NCBI RefSeq assembly: GCF_002998435.1 | Contig: NZ_CP027231.1 | Span: 62,001-126,000, forward strand | Direction of reading: 5' to 3' | Source: Bacteroides zoogleoformans | Lineage (GTDB): Bacteria; Bacteroidota; Bacteroidia; Bacteroidales; Bacteroidaceae | Length of the DNA stretch: 64,000 bases | Shown: positions 61,770 through 64,000 of the stretch, in pieces | How the letters are laid out: each line of letters begins with the position of its first letter | Numbering within the stretch: position 1 is the first letter of the stretch | Position numbers and translations under genes: made by a program | Notes under the pieces: generated by a model | The model's database searches: none | The model's input: the letters and a program-made list of their open reading frames with translations, nothing else | What the model was told of the DNA's origin: nothing

Positions 61770-62351
61770 TTAGAACTGCACCTGCGGAGCCTGTTCTGTA
61801 CCTTCGGCTGCCTCGAAGTAAGCACGCTTGCTGAAGCCGAACAGCCCAGCGATAATGCTCTTGGGGAAGCGGCGGATGGAAGTGTTGAACTCTTTGGCGG
61901 CATTGTTGAAGTTGGTACGTGCCACGTTGATGCGGTTTTCCGTACCTTCCAATTGTGCTTGCAACTCAAGGAAATTCTGGTTGGCCTTCAGGTCGGGATA
62001 ATTCTCGGTGATGGCGAGCAGTTTGCCGAGAGCCGATGTGACGGCACCTTGCGCTTTCTGATATTCGGCCAATTTCTCCGGTGTCAGTTCGTCGGCGTCT
62101 ACTTTTATCTGCGTGGCCGCACTGCGTGCCTGTATCACTCCTTCGAGCGTTTCTTTCTCGTGCAAGGCATATCCTTTTACGGTACTTACCAAATTGGGAA
62201 TCAAGTCTGCCCGGCGTTGATATTGTGTTTCTACGTTCGACCATTGTCCGCTGACGTTTTCGTCCATGGTCACCAGCCCGTTGTAGCCACTGATGCCCCA
62301 AATGACAATGAGAGCCACAACCGCAATGATGATAATGTTTGCTTTCTTCAT
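61770..62351 (-). CDS. lemA: LemA-family protein
   Basis: 193 residues: one N-terminal membrane helix (about 4-20), then the LemA coiled-coil (about 30-180) with ENVSGQWSNVETQYQRRADLIPNLVSTVKGY and NLKANQNFLELQAQLEGTENRI-like blocks. Mostly periplasmic by topology. Function not established. It follows the TPM-domain gene by 37 bases; lemA and TPM genes travel together in many bacteria. Confidence 0.94.
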   Translation of the reverse strand: MKKANIIIIAVVALIVIWGISGYNGLVTMDENVSGQWSNVETQYQRRADLIPNLVSTVKGYALHEKETLEGVIQARSAATQIKVDADELTPEKLAEYQKAQGAVTSALGKLLAITENYPDLKANQNFLELQAQLEGTENRINVARTNFNNAAKEFNTSIRRFPKSIIAGLFGFSKRAYFEAAEGTEQAPQVQF

Positions 62352-62388
62352 ACTTTTCTCTTTTATTGGATGTTATACAAATGATTGT

Positions 62389-63312
62389 TTAAAACCGTGA
62401 TCCGGCACCACCGCCTCCGCCTCTTCCGCCGCCAAAACTTCCTCCACTGAAGCTTCCTCCACCAAAACCTCTGCCGCTACCTCCGCTGAACGTGCCTCCT
62501 CCGCCAAAGATTGTCGGGCCGCTACTTCCACCGCCACGATAAGTCTCGTCATACGATTGTTGGCGTCGCACCACTTTATGTCCGCAGTTCAAACAGATAA
62601 ACGTCACATCTTCCGTTTTCAGTCCTTTGTTTTTATGTACGAGCACGCTGTTGTGGCGTTGTAGTTTGTGTTGTCCGCAGTTCGGGCATTTGGTGGTTTT
62701 GCGGTGGGAACGGATGCCGGCCGCAACGGCAATGAGCAGAAGTCCGAGGAAAACCAACAGTAGCTTTCCGGCCGATAAACCGTCTTCTTGATTGGCGTCA
62801 TTCGTCATGCTGCCGTCAAGACGCGCGCGCACAGCCCGTACACCTGCCATCATGCCGGCATCCCAGTTTCCGTCTTTCAGAAAGGGAATCATTTCTTCAG
62901 ACTGGATGCGTTTGCAGATGGCGTCGGGCAAATCGCCTTCCAGCCCGTAGCCTGTATAGAATTGGATGCAACGCTGGTCGGTGACAAGCAAAAGGATGAG
63001 GCCGTTGTCTTTTCCTTTCTTTCCCACTCCCCATTCGTTGAGCAAACGGTGCGAGAAGTCGAAACAATCGTCATCGCCGATGGACGGAACCACGGCCACT
63101 ACCGTTTCAATGCCGGTCTCCTGCTCTAAGGCATACAGCATGTGGTCTATGCTGTCGCATGCAGCTGCCGAGAGAATGTCGGCAGGGTTGCATACGTAGC
63201 GTGTCTTGTCTTGAAGATGAACTTTGGGAATATTGTTCGTGGTGTATATCGTCTGTGCTTGCATGGCCGTGAGCAAGCACAGAAGGATTGTTATGGAAAT
63301 GAATCGTTTCAT
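62389..63312 (-). CDS. TPM-domain membrane protein (YgcG type)
   Basis: 307 residues from the ATG at 63312 (MKRFISITILLCLLTAMQAQ signal); a Met 13 codons earlier is less likely. TPM_phosphatase-type domain (about 35-165, with GWGVGKKGKDNGLILLLVTDQRCIQFYTGYGLEG-like block), one membrane helix (about 185-205), two Cys pairs (CPNCGQH, CLNCGH) that may form a zinc ribbon, and a long Gly/Ser-rich tail ending GAGSRF. Linked to lemA. In plants TPM proteins help photosystem repair; the bacterial role is open. Confidence 0.9.
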   Translation of the reverse strand: MKRFISITILLCLLTAMQAQTIYTTNNIPKVHLQDKTRYVCNPADILSAAACDSIDHMLYALEQETGIETVVAVVPSIGDDDCFDFSHRLLNEWGVGKKGKDNGLILLLVTDQRCIQFYTGYGLEGDLPDAICKRIQSEEMIPFLKDGNWDAGMMAGVRAVRARLDGSMTNDANQEDGLSAGKLLLVFLGLLLIAVAAGIRSHRKTTKCPNCGQHKLQRHNSVLVHKNKGLKTEDVTFICLNCGHKVVRRQQSYDETYRGGGSSGPTIFGGGGTFSGGSGRGFGGGSFSGGSFGGGRGGGGGAGSRF

Positions 63313-63352
63313 ACATCGGCTGTTTGTTGCAGCGAAGATAAGAAAAAACAAT

Positions 63353-64000
63353 TCAATGTATATACCTTTCTACAAAATTCTTTACTCGCTTTGTATATTC
63401 CTGCGGATAATTCTTGTAAGATTCGGCATGTGCGGTGCCCGGAACAATCCATAATTCTTTATCGCTGCGTCTTGCCTCATAGAGTGAATGAACCATCGTT
63501 GCAGGCACGTACGTATCGGCTTCTCCGTGGATAAAGAGCATGGCTTGTTTGGCGTGAGGGCTTTGTATTTGCTTCAAAGCGGAAGCCTCGCCGAACGTCC
63601 AGCCGTATTTTATCTTGCATAGCAGACTTGTGGTGTATAATAGCGGAAATTCCGGTAAGCCGAATTGTTGCTTCAATTGGTATGCAAACTCATCCCACAC
63701 GCCGGTGTAGCCGCAATCTGCCACGTAGCATATAATGTTATGACTGTCATCCTGATTGTATCCCGACATCATCATGGCAGTGGCTGCTCCCATGGAGACG
63801 CCATGCAGCACTATCTGCAAAGAATATCCGTATTCTGTGATTTCCTGCCATGGACGGCCATTAACATATATAGTGCTTTCCTGCGCATGATAAGGCTTCT
63901 TGAAGAGATCTGAAGCCACATTCCTCCACCTTATTATATCCTGGCAGTCTTTCCATCCCATTTGTATGGCGTTGCCTTCGCTCAAGCCATGGTTTTGCAA
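63353..64000 (-). CDS. Alpha/beta hydrolase (5' end beyond the window)
   Basis: About 216 residues of the C-terminal part; the frame runs off the right edge, so the start is not seen. The nucleophile elbow GVSMGA (Ser), acid HGEADTYVP (Asp) and GTAHAES (His) give a complete catalytic triad. A lid-like region lies between (QLKQQFGLPEFPLLYTTSLL). Substrate unknown; the opening NHGLSEG fits family members acting on peptides or esters. Confidence 0.85.
   Translation of the reverse strand: MQNHGLSEGNAIQMGWKDCQDIIRWRNVASDLFKKPYHAQESTIYVNGRPWQEITEYGYSLQIVLHGVSMGAATAMMMSGYNQDDSHNIICYVADCGYTGVWDEFAYQLKQQFGLPEFPLLYTTSLLCKIKYGWTFGEASALKQIQSPHAKQAMLFIHGEADTYVPATMVHSLYEARRSDKELWIVPGTAHAESYKNYPQEYTKRVKNFVERYIH

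Noticed and set aside
1..64000. tRNA, rRNA or known riboswitch genes
   Set aside because: No cloverleaf-like sequence, rRNA segment or recognised riboswitch was found on reading the intergenic regions; a covariance search would be needed to exclude weak ones.

Overview
The window looks like a chromosomal piece of a Bacteroides-type bacterium (order Bacteroidales). The reasons are two SusC/SusD pairs, a fimbrillin-type fimbrial operon with DUF5119 and DUF3575 partners, HU-related DNA-binding proteins with long Gly/Ser tails, a DUF4290 protein, a meso-diaminopimelate dehydrogenase, two 445-residue glutamate dehydrogenases, and many start-proximal promoters of the Bacteroides form (TTTG, about 19 bases, TAnnTTTG). 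No rRNA, tRNA or canonical CRISPR array was recognised.

Layout. 1-724: the end of a sensor kinase and its NarL/LuxR-type response regulator. 1139-3717: a small accessory patch with a RhuM-like gene, a frameshifted HD-domain gene and a complete IS5-family element. 4287-9321: an HU-like gene, a FadL/OmpP1 porin, and a uracil permease gene (uraA) split by an ISL3-family element with a clear 8-bp target duplication. 9822-22350: glutamate dehydrogenase, two tandem SusC/SusD pairs and an M24 peptidase, possibly a peptide or amino-acid utilisation cluster. 22449-25195: ruvA, ddh, an orphan small gene and a second HU-like gene. 25701-33739: a leftward fimbrial operon (DUF3575/OmpA-like, DUF5119, two fimbrillins) next to a tyrosine recombinase. 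33870-46140: housekeeping genes (rseP, dxr, an M23 peptidase, rimM, murA, DUF4290, tsaB; then yicC, gmk, nadD, a GH84 hexosaminidase and a CobW GTPase). 46561-57953: an orphan lipoprotein, a second glutamate dehydrogenase, maeB with a tiny overlapping membrane gene, metY, an amidase, ogt, pyrF and prfA. 57958-59545: an AT-rich type II restriction-modification pair between prfA and purM. 59635-64000: a small membrane protein, purM, lemA, a TPM-domain protein and a partial alpha/beta hydrolase.

The most striking regulatory structure is at 32297-32650. Two exact 20-bp inverted copies of a dyad-symmetric site flank 314 bp, between the first fimbrial gene and the recombinase gene. The only promoter-like sequence I find inside points away from the fimbrial genes. 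This reads as a phase-variable promoter caught in the OFF orientation.

The least explained structure is a set of short phased repeat arrays in intergenic DNA, each with its own sequence but a shared architecture: palindromic units at exact 22-, 23- and 21-bp steps (860-932, 25370-25494, 61261-61344) and an 11-bp array (9386-9477). A separate 54-bp periodic motif lies at 3952-4120. I know of no named family for these.
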